A DNA stretch of 25,974 nt from a virus: the IMG/VR virus record IMGVR_UViG_3300029914_000120, positions 1-25,974 of that record; one strand, 5' to 3'. A program made the translations under genes and the position numbers. Below are positions 8,083-13,946 of this stretch, one piece after another; the first letter of the stretch is position 1, and the number at the start of each line of letters is the position of its first letter. Below the pieces are notes generated by a model. It was not told the origin of the DNA. It saw only the letters and a list, made by a program, of their open reading frames with translations, and ran no database searches.

Positions 8083-8447
8083 GGCAATCTGTTCTCAACC
8101 CCTCTATCCGTGCGGGCGAACTCACCCGCCAGGTCAGCTTCGCGCATGTCAGCGTCGCGCAAGACGGCAGCGGGCAGCCCATCAACACCTGGTCCAACTA
8201 CCTCACCACGCGCGCCAAGATGGAGAACTTGAGCGGCCAGCAGCTCTATCAGTCTGACAGCTTCACCGCGCAGGGCATCTGGCGCATTACGCTTCACTAT
8301 CACGCCGGCATCGTCTCGGGCGATCGCTGCTTCTACGCGCCATCCACCGGCACGCCGCACACCTTCGATGTGCAACTCGTCAATGACATCCTCGAACGTC
8401 ACCGCGTCCTTCAACTCACCTGCCTTGAAATCGACGGGAGCAGCTAG
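8076..8447 (+). CDS. head-tail joining protein (head closure)
   Basis: 123-residue protein that closes the connector after packaging. Family pattern: IRAGELTRQVSFAHVS near the N-terminus, DGSGQPINTWSNYLTTRAKMENLSGQQLYQ in the middle, then a beta strand set ending HRVLQLTCLEIDG. This matches the phage head-tail joining (Phage_H_T_join) plan. ATG 8076 overlaps the connector's stop (7-base overlap). A GTG at 8058 is possible but has no better ribosome site. The DUF3168 gene follows after 2 bases. Confidence 0.85.
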   Translation: MLRQSVLNPSIRAGELTRQVSFAHVSVAQDGSGQPINTWSNYLTTRAKMENLSGQQLYQSDSFTAQGIWRITLHYHAGIVSGDRCFYAPSTGTPHTFDVQLVNDILERHRVLQLTCLEIDGSS

Positions 8448-8449
8448 CC

Positions 8450-8911
8450 ATGATCGAGGTCGGCATCGGTCAACTCATCGGCGGCTACGCGCAGGGACTG
8501 CCCGCCATCAAGACGCAGCAGCTGCAGGCCGTCAACGCGCTCATCGGCACCCGCTTCTATCCGGTGGTCCTCCCGGAGAATCCAACCTGGCCCTGCGCCA
8601 GCTATCAGCTCATCTCTGACACGCCGGGTTATACGCTCTCCGGTCCGTCGGGGCTTGATGTCAAACGCATCCAGATCGACGCCTGGTCGGGCGGTCCAAC
8701 CAACGCCAGCTTTCTAGTCGCTAAACAAATCGCTCTCGCCATCCGGCTTCTGCTCGCCGGGTCTAAATCAACTCCATACTTCGCCGGCAAGCTTCCAGAC
8801 GGCAGCCGTGTTGCCGCCATCCTTGTTGCGGGCTCGCATGACAGTTTCGAGCAGGACGCCCGCGCCTACCGCAGCTCCGTGGATTACATGATCCACTTCT
8901 ACCCCGCGTAA
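8450..8911 (+). CDS. tail terminator or completion protein, DUF3168-like
   Basis: 153 residues; this family caps the tail tube and joins it to the head. The sequence opens with a helix, then YPVVLPENPTWPCASYQLIS, the typical strand-loop of DUF3168/gpU-like proteins. SGLDVKRIQIDAWSG, a central helix (NASFLVAKQIALAIRLLL) and a final strand SSVDYMIHFYPA follow. GGGAG lies 9 bases before ATG 8450. Its place between head closure and tail tube is the expected one. Confidence 0.85.
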   Translation: MIEVGIGQLIGGYAQGLPAIKTQQLQAVNALIGTRFYPVVLPENPTWPCASYQLISDTPGYTLSGPSGLDVKRIQIDAWSGGPTNASFLVAKQIALAIRLLLAGSKSTPYFAGKLPDGSRVAAILVAGSHDSFEQDARAYRSSVDYMIHFYPA

Positions 8912-8923
8912 CCTGGTGGGCCT

Positions 8924-8958
8924 TCACTGTCCACTAATTGCTAACCACTAACCACTGA
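8924..8958 (+). repeat. heptad array 4 (CCACTAA subtype, 5 units)
   Basis: Units TCACTGT, CCACTAA, TTGCTAA, CCACTAA, CCACTGA occupy most of the gap between tail terminator and tail tube. The last unit shares its final two bases with the SD hairpin. Confidence 0.85.
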
Positions 8959-8975
8959 TTTTCCGGAGGAAAATC
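8957..8975 (+). promoter_or_regulatory. Shine-Dalgarno hairpin of tail tube gene
   Basis: GATTTTCC and GGAAAATC pair perfectly over 8 bp around a GGA triloop; the stem ends two bases before ATG 8978. Compared with 20297-20315 the second base pair is A-T instead of T-A, a compensatory change that keeps the stem. Confidence 0.65.
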
Positions 8976-8977
8976 CT

Positions 8978-9502
8978 ATGACCATCACCGCCCAGACTCA
9001 GGAAGGCATGGGCTCGCTTATTGCCATCGGAACGCAGGGCGGCTCGCCCACCTACACGCAGATCGGCGGCAACACGGAGATTGAGCCGCCCCAGCCCAAG
9101 TGGGGTAAGGAAGATGTCACCACGCTGCCCATCGGCGCCAGCGGCACCACGCCGCCCACCCTCACCGGAGCCAGCTTCCTCCGCAAGTTCCTCAAGACGC
9201 TGCAGGATGGCGGCGAGCCCAAGCTTACCGGCTTCTGGCAATCGGGCGACCCCGGCCAGATCGCGCTCTATGCGGCTTACAATCAGCCCTCGAACTCCAC
9301 TTACGGATCCGTCTACCCTTTCAAGATCATCCTGCCGGTGAACCTGGCCGGTGGCCAGCTCACAACCGGGGACACTCTCACTTTCAGCGCCCATGTTATG
9401 GAGTTCGCCATGGGCAAGGCTGAACCTGGCAAGCCCGTCCCCTATTCCGCCGCGCTACAGGTGGATGGCTCCGTCGCACCCACTTACACGGAAGGCAGCT
9501 AA
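8978..9502 (+). CDS. major tail tube protein, lambda gpV-like
   Basis: 174-residue subunit stacked as hexamers into the tail tube. Typical features: MTITAQTQEGMGSLIAIGT start, strand TQIGGNTEIEPPQPK, a loop naming PPTLTGASFLRKFL, helix and strand around GDPGQIALYAAYNQPS, then YPFKIILPV and TLTFSAHVMEFAMG, which match the tail-tube fold of the phage tail tube (TTP) family. It lacks a C-terminal Ig domain. The strong ribosome site inside a hairpin fits a highly expressed structural gene. It is followed by a moron insertion before the chaperone genes, where lambdoid phages normally go straight on. Confidence 0.88.
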   Translation: MTITAQTQEGMGSLIAIGTQGGSPTYTQIGGNTEIEPPQPKWGKEDVTTLPIGASGTTPPTLTGASFLRKFLKTLQDGGEPKLTGFWQSGDPGQIALYAAYNQPSNSTYGSVYPFKIILPVNLAGGQLTTGDTLTFSAHVMEFAMGKAEPGKPVPYSAALQVDGSVAPTYTEGS

Positions 9503-9543
9503 CGGAAAATAGCCGCGGTTTGCGGTAACGCTTCCAGGGCCGC

Positions 9544-9569
9544 TGTTATACTGGCTGCCCTGGAGGGGT
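9544..9569 (+). promoter_or_regulatory. extended -10 promoter and ribosome site of moron gene 1
   Basis: TGTTATACT is an extended -10 (TGn-TATACT, TATACT at 9547-9552). The best -35-like TTGCGG (9520-9525) is 21 bases upstream, too far, so the TGn motif would carry activity. CTGGAGGGG lies just downstream as ribosome site. The stretch TATACTGGCTGCC is nearly repeated at 10006. Confidence 0.6.
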
Positions 9570-9570
9570 C

Positions 9571-9996
9571 ATGGTAAAGCGTTCGTTGCTCTTCGCACTT
9601 CTCTTTTTTGCAGCGTGCGGCGTATTTGCGCAGTCCACCGCGCGTGTCGTTTTTTACCGGCCTAAATATGCGGCCGTCTCAACGCACCTTGACAGTGCCT
9701 CGGTGTGGATTGATGGCGTCAAGGCGGTCATTATCGATCCGCGGCGACGTGCGGTTGCGGAGCTGCCGGAAGGTAAGCATGAGTTTCGTTCTAATTCGAA
9801 GTCGGATTTGATCGTTATCAACCTCGAGGCTGGCAAAACATATTACCTGCGCCAGGGCTACGGCTACCCCAGCGCCTGGATAAGGAATATCGTCACGCAG
9901 GTCGACGCGGATACTGGGGAAGCTCAAAGTCGGGATATGAAGCTTGTCGATCGCGCCAGCGTACTCGATCATCATTTGATTACCGAGCCGCGTTGA
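9571..9996 (+). CDS. moron 1: secreted DUF2846-like protein
   Basis: 141 residues with an N-terminal signal peptide: two basic residues, a core of Leu/Phe/Ala (SLLFALLFFAACGVFA), and a likely signal peptidase I site after VFA. A lipobox reading FAAC is conceivable but weak. The mature part (STARVVFYRP, a segment on a bound or displayed DG loop VWIDGVKAV, LPEGKHEF, VINLEAGKTYYLRQGYGY) follows the DUF2846 plan of small periplasmic or lipoprotein-like domains. It sits in a unit with its own promoter between tail genes, so it is probably made from the prophage and acts on the host envelope. I infer a role in envelope change or exclusion; no direct evidence. Confidence 0.75.
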   Translation: MVKRSLLFALLFFAACGVFAQSTARVVFYRPKYAAVSTHLDSASVWIDGVKAVIIDPRRRAVAELPEGKHEFRSNSKSDLIVINLEAGKTYYLRQGYGYPSAWIRNIVTQVDADTGEAQSRDMKLVDRASVLDHHLITEPR

Positions 9997-10002
9997 AAGC
10001 CG

Positions 10003-10026
10003 TGCTATACTGGCGGCCTTGGAGTG
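10003..10026 (+). promoter_or_regulatory. extended -10 promoter and ribosome site of moron gene 2
   Basis: TGCTATACT is an extended -10 (TATACT at 10006-10011). It is followed by GGCGGCCTTGGAG as leader plus ribosome site before ATG 10031. Fifteen of about 18 bases agree with the block at 9547, so the two promoters look duplicated. No -35 at usual spacing. Confidence 0.6.
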
Positions 10027-10030
10027 CATT

Positions 10031-10366
10031 ATGAGCAACGGTTTCAAAATCTTCCTCGTCGTTACCGGCGTTCTGGCTGTGGGCATCGTGGCCGTTGGCG
10101 TGATGGCATCGCAGGCTGGCATCCAGGCTGACATGATTCCAGGGCTGCTTCTGATTTTGGCGGCTGCGGTTATCTACTTCCTGCCGACCCTCGTTGCGGG
10201 TGTCCGCGGGTGCAAGGCTGGCGCTGGCATCGTGATCGTCAACATCTTTCTCGGCTGGACGTTCATTGGCTGGGTCGTCGCTTTGGCCTGGGCTGCTGCT
10301 GGTGAACGGAAACTGCTGCCAGTATCAACGGATCCCTTGTTGCCGCAAATGGCCGGCAAAGCCTGA
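10031..10366 (+). CDS. moron 2: superinfection-immunity (Imm-like) membrane protein
   Basis: 111 residues with three hydrophobic segments: about 6-27, 37-57 and 70-93. The second and third carry the hallmark of the superinfection immunity family (PF14373, T4 Imm-like): AAVIYFLPTLVAGVRG, then NIFLGWTFIGWVVALAWAAA. In T4 this type of protein blocks DNA entry of related phages at the inner membrane. The gene has its own promoter and ends just before an intrinsic terminator, the classic moron layout. ATG 10031 follows TTGGAG by 6 bases; an in-frame ATG at 10019 lies inside that ribosome region and is less likely. Confidence 0.8.
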   Translation: MSNGFKIFLVVTGVLAVGIVAVGVMASQAGIQADMIPGLLLILAAAVIYFLPTLVAGVRGCKAGAGIVIVNIFLGWTFIGWVVALAWAAAGERKLLPVSTDPLLPQMAGKA

Positions 10367-10387
10367 CTCTTTAAGAATTGAACTGAA

Positions 10388-10412
10388 GGGTCGCCTCCGG
10401 GCGGCCCTTTTT
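10388..10412 (+). terminator. intrinsic terminator closing the moron unit
   Basis: GGGTCGCC and GGCGGCCC form an 8-bp GC-rich stem (one G-U pair) with loop TCCG, followed by five T. It lies 21 bases after moron 2's stop and 12 bases before the chaperone start. Late transcripts reading through from the head genes would need antitermination or partial read-through. Confidence 0.8.
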
Positions 10413-10424
10413 ATTGGAGAAAAC

Positions 10425-10853
10425 ATGTCCGATTCCCCGAAGTTCCTCTTCGAATTCGACGAACCGAATGAGAAGGCCAGCATCACTGTTGAAGGCCGCA
10501 CTTACCGCATCTTTTACGATCTCGACGCCATCGAAATGTTCTATCTCATCTTCGGCGTCAACCCTGCCATTGAGGGCGTCGGCCTGCAGCCCATGCGGCT
10601 CGCGGTCCTGCTCTGGTGTGGCCTGCTGCGCTATGAGCCTAAGATCGAGTCGGATTTCGTCAAGTCCTGGTTTACGCCGCGCAGCATGCGGGACCTGGCC
10701 GTGGGCACGTTTAAAGCGTGGTCTCTCTTTGTGCCGACTCCTGTGAAAGAGGCACCAAAACCAAACCCTCGGAAAGCCCGACGGGCGCGGCGTGGTGGCG
10801 GCACTCCCGCAGCATCGCGCGCTACCACCTCGGGCTCTCCCTCGTTGAATTAG
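10425..10853 (+). CDS. tail assembly chaperone G (unshifted product)
   Basis: 142-residue chaperone that coats the tape measure protein during tail assembly. GGAG precedes ATG 10425. The N-terminal 100 residues form the usual small mixed domain (VEGRTYRIFYDLDAIEMFYLIFGVN, LAVLLWCGLLRYEPKIESDF, MRDLAVGTFKAWSLFV). The unshifted end is a basic tail (KARRARRGGG). A -1 slip at the heptamer AAACCCT (10763-10769) would leave about 115 residues of G and continue into the T frame. Both products are normally needed at a set ratio in siphophages. Confidence 0.85.
   Translation: MSDSPKFLFEFDEPNEKASITVEGRTYRIFYDLDAIEMFYLIFGVNPAIEGVGLQPMRLAVLLWCGLLRYEPKIESDFVKSWFTPRSMRDLAVGTFKAWSLFVPTPVKEAPKPNPRKARRARRGGGTPAASRATTSGSPSLN
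10763..10769 (+). other. probable -1 programmed frameshift site A_AAC_CCT
   Basis: The heptamer fits X_XXY_YYZ in the zero frame of G (codons AAC 10764-10766 and CCT 10767-10769). The -1 frame is open from 10715 to 11206. Six bases downstream GCCC-GAC-GGGC (10776-10786) can form a small hairpin. Position in the G-T overlap just before the tape measure is where such sites are conserved. Confidence 0.7.
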
Positions 10854-11206
10854 GCCGGCTGTCTCTCAAGGATTTTCACGCTCTTTACGAATGCCACGCA
10901 AACGCGCGAGAGGATGAGGCTCGTCTCTTCGGCCACGTTATCTGCGCCGTAGTCAATGGCAGCTTCTATCGGCCTAAAGATGACGTTACACTCTCCGATC
11001 TTGGCTTTGATGCTCCGGAAACCTCGGCGCAGGCCTCGACGGAGGGGGCAGCCGCGCGGGCCGATTTGGTTCGCATGTGGGCCATGGAAATGGTCGCCAA
11101 TCATCCAGCCAACTTGAAGCGGGAGAAGCTGAATGTCGATGAGCCTCAAGATGGATGGGCTGGAGCAGCTCCAGGGCAAGCTGAAGCTGATGAGGGAAGC
11201 GGCTGA
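10769..11206 (+). CDS. tail assembly chaperone T part of G-T fusion
   Basis: Reading frame entered by the -1 slip; about 145 residues after the junction, giving a G-T fusion near 260 residues. The segment TGAAWWRHSRSIARYHLGLS, then LVELGRLSLKDFHALYECH, resembles the T domain, which typically has an aromatic/Arg-rich start and a short helix pair that recruits tail tube subunits. Nothing resembling a ribosome site and start precedes it in its own frame (only a GTG at 10718, inside G). This supports expression as fusion. The 3' end overlaps the next gene by 74 bases, unusually far. Confidence 0.75.
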   Translation, partial: SESPTGAAWWRHSRSIARYHLGLSLVELGRLSLKDFHALYECHANAREDEARLFGHVICAVVNGSFYRPKDDVTLSDLGFDAPETSAQASTEGAAARADLVRMWAMEMVANHPANLKREKLNVDEPQDGWAGAAPGQAEADEGSG

Positions 11207-11627
11207 GGGTGAGGCCGCGCGCCAGGGTGTAACGGCCGGCGGCAATGTCATCCGCGATGCCATGCGCTCTGAAGCTCCGGTTCTCGATGAGAAGACGGCG
11301 CATAGCACGGCTCTTGAGCCGGGCGCGCTCAAGGCCGATATCTCCACGCGCGTGGAGAAAAACAAGGATGGGCTGATCACCGCTTTCATTGGTCCCGGCA
11401 AGCGCACCTCGCATGTCGCCCTGTGGGTGGAGCGGGGGCATCTGCTGGTCAAGGGTGGCCAGCTGCCTTGGACCAATGGCAAGCGTAAACGCAGCGGCGC
11501 AGGGCGCGCTGTAATGCATGTCCCCGCTCACCCGTTCCTGAGGCCGGCATATGACGGCAGCAGGCGAGCCGCGCTGCAGGAGTTTGCTGAAACGGCCTGG
11601 GCGGTATTGAGAAAGGCGGTAAGCTGA
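11133..11627 (+). CDS. HK97 gp10-like tail component
   Basis: 164 residues. The pattern MDGLEQLQGKLKLMREAAEGEAARQGVTAGGNVIRDAMRSEAP, then HVALWVERGH, PAHPFLRPAYDGSRRAALQEF fits the HK97_gp10 family (neck or tail-completion proteins). GGGAGAAG stands 9 bases before ATG 11133; ATG 11139 is also possible. The gene normally lies between head closure and tail terminator. Here it is displaced to between the chaperone and tape measure genes, starting inside the T frame and ending on the TGATG that starts the tape measure. Confidence 0.85.
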   Translation: MSMSLKMDGLEQLQGKLKLMREAAEGEAARQGVTAGGNVIRDAMRSEAPVLDEKTAHSTALEPGALKADISTRVEKNKDGLITAFIGPGKRTSHVALWVERGHLLVKGGQLPWTNGKRKRSGAGRAVMHVPAHPFLRPAYDGSRRAALQEFAETAWAVLRKAVS

Positions 11628-13876
11628 TGGGCACTGCTGTCATGGGTGCGGTAACCGCGCAGTTTGCCGCCGACTCGCGTAACTTTGATTCGCAGATCGC
11701 CAAGATACAGAAGGATCTGAAGGCGACCGGCGAAGCGGCCACGCAGGCAGCGGCGAAGGTCAAGCTGGGCGGCGATGTGGCCGACAAGGTCGCTGCGGCC
11801 CAGGCGAGGGCTATGGAGCGCGCCCGAGCCGCCTGGGACAGGGAGCTGGCGGCGCAGGACAAGCGCCTTGCGAAGGAGCAGCAGCTTGCTCGCGCCAAGG
11901 AACTGGCTGCGCTTAGGCAGGATATTGAAACTCGCGCAATTAAGGCGGCGGCGCTTGCCCAGGAAGAACTGAATGCCCAGCGCGAAATGGGCGAGAAGAT
12001 CAAGGGTGGCCTCGAGATGGCAGGCTTCGGCGGTCTGCTCGCCATCCCTGCAGCTATTGAGGGTTTGAAGGAGATGTTCAAGGGCACCATGGAGACCGGC
12101 GTCGAGATCGGTCACATGAATCAGCAGACCGGCATCTCGGTTGAAACGCTTTCTAAGCTCAAATTTGTTGCGAGTGAGAATGGTATCGAATTTGAGGCGC
12201 TGGCGAAGGGTTTCAAGAAGCTCTCTACTGAGGCCTATGAGGCCGGCAACGGTGGCCAGGCGGCGTTGAAGTCTTTTGCCGGGCTCGGCATCACCGAGGC
12301 TGATCTGGCTGCCAAGGGGAACGACCTGTACGCCGTGTTGGCGATGGTCTCTGACAAGTTCAAAGACATGCCGGATGGGATCCAGAAAAACGCGCTCGCA
12401 ACGCAGCTCTTCGGCAAGGCCGGTCAAACGCTGATTCCGGTGATGAACGATCTGGCGGCGTCGATGGAGGAGGCTAAGTCGAAGGCCGCCGTCTATACGG
12501 AAGTGGACATCCAGAAGATGGAGCGGATGCATAAGGCCACCAAAGATCTTGCCGCTGAGTGGGAAAAACTGAAGGAAGTAGCCGTTTCTACTTTTGGCCC
12601 GGCACTCAGTGGCTATCTCGGTTTCGTAATGCAGCAGCAGGATGAAAGCAATCAAAAGTGGCATGAAATGCTTTCGACGATCCAGCAGATTCACTCTGAG
12701 CTTAGTGGTGCTTCGCGGATCGATCTTTCAACGCATTTCGTTCCCGGCGTGCCCTCCAGCCTCATGGACCTTCCCACCAAGCCGGTCAAGCCTGCCGGGG
12801 GCGGCGGTTCCGGATCTGATGATGCCATGACCATCAACCTCGCCAACCTGTTCAACCAGCAGGTGGAGGATCAAACCAAAAACGTTGACGCCAACCGCGC
12901 GCAATCCGCGAAGATCGCCGCCGATATGGCTGCAGGCGCCGCTGCCTGGCAAGCGTTCCTCGCCCAGCTGCAGTCGGCCCAGGGCGCATCGGCGCTCGCT
13001 GCCTTCGGGGGCTCCAGGGCTCCGAACGTTTCCCTTGCGCCGCAGAAAGCGGCTAGTTTCTTCGCTGAGGTCACTCAAGGCCTCGATGATTGGATCAACA
13101 AGGTTACCGACGTGCGCAAGGAGATCGGCTCCCTGGCAAAGAGCGTCTTCGCCGATGTGAACAATGAGCTCGTCAAGCTGATGACTGGCAAGTATCACCG
13201 TGGCGACGCGGGCAAAATGCTTCAGGGCGTCGCCGGCAACTTCGCCAAGACTGGACTGCAGATGACGGAGGGCAGCCTGCTCAAGGCCTTCGGCATGGAT
13301 AAGAAGCTGGGCTCCAGGGGCAATCCGTCTCACGTCGTCGTCGACAACATGGGCGCGGGCATGGGCGGTCCGCCGTCGGGCACGCTTGGCAACCCTCTCG
13401 GTGCTTCCGGCGATTCGCCATGGGGCGCGGGCGGCTCCGATGCCGCGGCTGCGCTCAAGGGTGCCGGCGGCATCATCGGCAGCATGGGCGGCGTGGTCAG
13501 TGGCATCCTCGGCGCCTTCAGCGGCGGCGGCGTTCCCTCTGCGCCTATGAGCATGTTCAGCGGCATGATGGCCGATGGCGGCCTTATGAATACCGGCGGC
13601 TTCTACCTCACCAGCGAGCGCGGCCCGGAGCTGGTGCAGGTGGGCTCTACCAGCCGCATCAATAACAGCCGCGACACCGCCCGCATGATGGGCGGCGGCG
13701 GTGGCCGCGACGGCGCTTTCTATGACTTCAGCGGAGCCAACTTTGGCGGCGCATCGGCTGCCGAAATGAAGCAGTACCTCAACTCAGCCCTTACGCGTAT
13801 TCACGGCTCCGCGGTCCAAAGCTCAGCAATGCTTGAGCGTGAGCGTAAGCGTCGCACTCCCGGCCGCGGCATGTAG
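11627..13876 (+). CDS. tail tape measure protein
   Basis: 749 residues that set tail length (roughly 110 nm by the usual rule of about 0.15 nm per residue; an estimate). Residues 1-130 are a highly charged Ala/Lys/Arg/Glu coiled coil. The conserved tape-measure domain follows at about 145-330: QQTGISVETLSKLKFVASEN, GFKKLSTEAYEAGNGG, LFGKAGQTLIPVMNDL. A hydrophobic patch lies near 310-330. The C-terminal part is Gly/Ala/Met-rich (GGIIGSMGGVVSGILGAFSG), with GGFYLTSERGPELVQVG as seen at the end of many tape measures. ATG overlaps the stop of the gp10-like gene (TGATG). Confidence 0.92.
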   Translation: MGTAVMGAVTAQFAADSRNFDSQIAKIQKDLKATGEAATQAAAKVKLGGDVADKVAAAQARAMERARAAWDRELAAQDKRLAKEQQLARAKELAALRQDIETRAIKAAALAQEELNAQREMGEKIKGGLEMAGFGGLLAIPAAIEGLKEMFKGTMETGVEIGHMNQQTGISVETLSKLKFVASENGIEFEALAKGFKKLSTEAYEAGNGGQAALKSFAGLGITEADLAAKGNDLYAVLAMVSDKFKDMPDGIQKNALATQLFGKAGQTLIPVMNDLAASMEEAKSKAAVYTEVDIQKMERMHKATKDLAAEWEKLKEVAVSTFGPALSGYLGFVMQQQDESNQKWHEMLSTIQQIHSELSGASRIDLSTHFVPGVPSSLMDLPTKPVKPAGGGGSGSDDAMTINLANLFNQQVEDQTKNVDANRAQSAKIAADMAAGAAAWQAFLAQLQSAQGASALAAFGGSRAPNVSLAPQKAASFFAEVTQGLDDWINKVTDVRKEIGSLAKSVFADVNNELVKLMTGKYHRGDAGKMLQGVAGNFAKTGLQMTEGSLLKAFGMDKKLGSRGNPSHVVVDNMGAGMGGPPSGTLGNPLGASGDSPWGAGGSDAAAALKGAGGIIGSMGGVVSGILGAFSGGGVPSAPMSMFSGMMADGGLMNTGGFYLTSERGPELVQVGSTSRINNSRDTARMMGGGGGRDGAFYDFSGANFGGASAAEMKQYLNSALTRIHGSAVQSSAMLERERKRRTPGRGM

Positions 13877-13881
13877 CGCGG

Positions 13882-13923
13882 TTCACTGTGAACTACGAAC
13901 TATGAACTATGAACTGCGAACTC
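13882..13923 (+). repeat. heptad array 5 (TGAACTR subtype, 6 units)
   Basis: Units TTCACTG, TGAACTA, CGAACTA, TGAACTA, TGAACTG, CGAACTC lie between the tape measure stop and the ribosome site CCGGAG of the fibre gene. From here rightward all arrays are of the TGAACTR subtype. Confidence 0.92.
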
Positions 13924-13946
13924 TAACCTTCCATCCGGAGATCTCA

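Noticed and set aside
9993-9998. TTGAAA as -35 of the second moron promoter
   Set aside because: Only 7 bases from the -10; spacing impossible, so the extended -10 is used instead.
10757-10766. A-rich CCAAAAC as the frameshift site
   Set aside because: Does not fit X_XXY_YYZ in the G frame; AAACCCT six bases later does.
13833-13946. upstream start of the fibre gene
   Set aside because: Would translate the heptad array and overlap the tape measure; CCGGAG and the signal peptide point to 13947.
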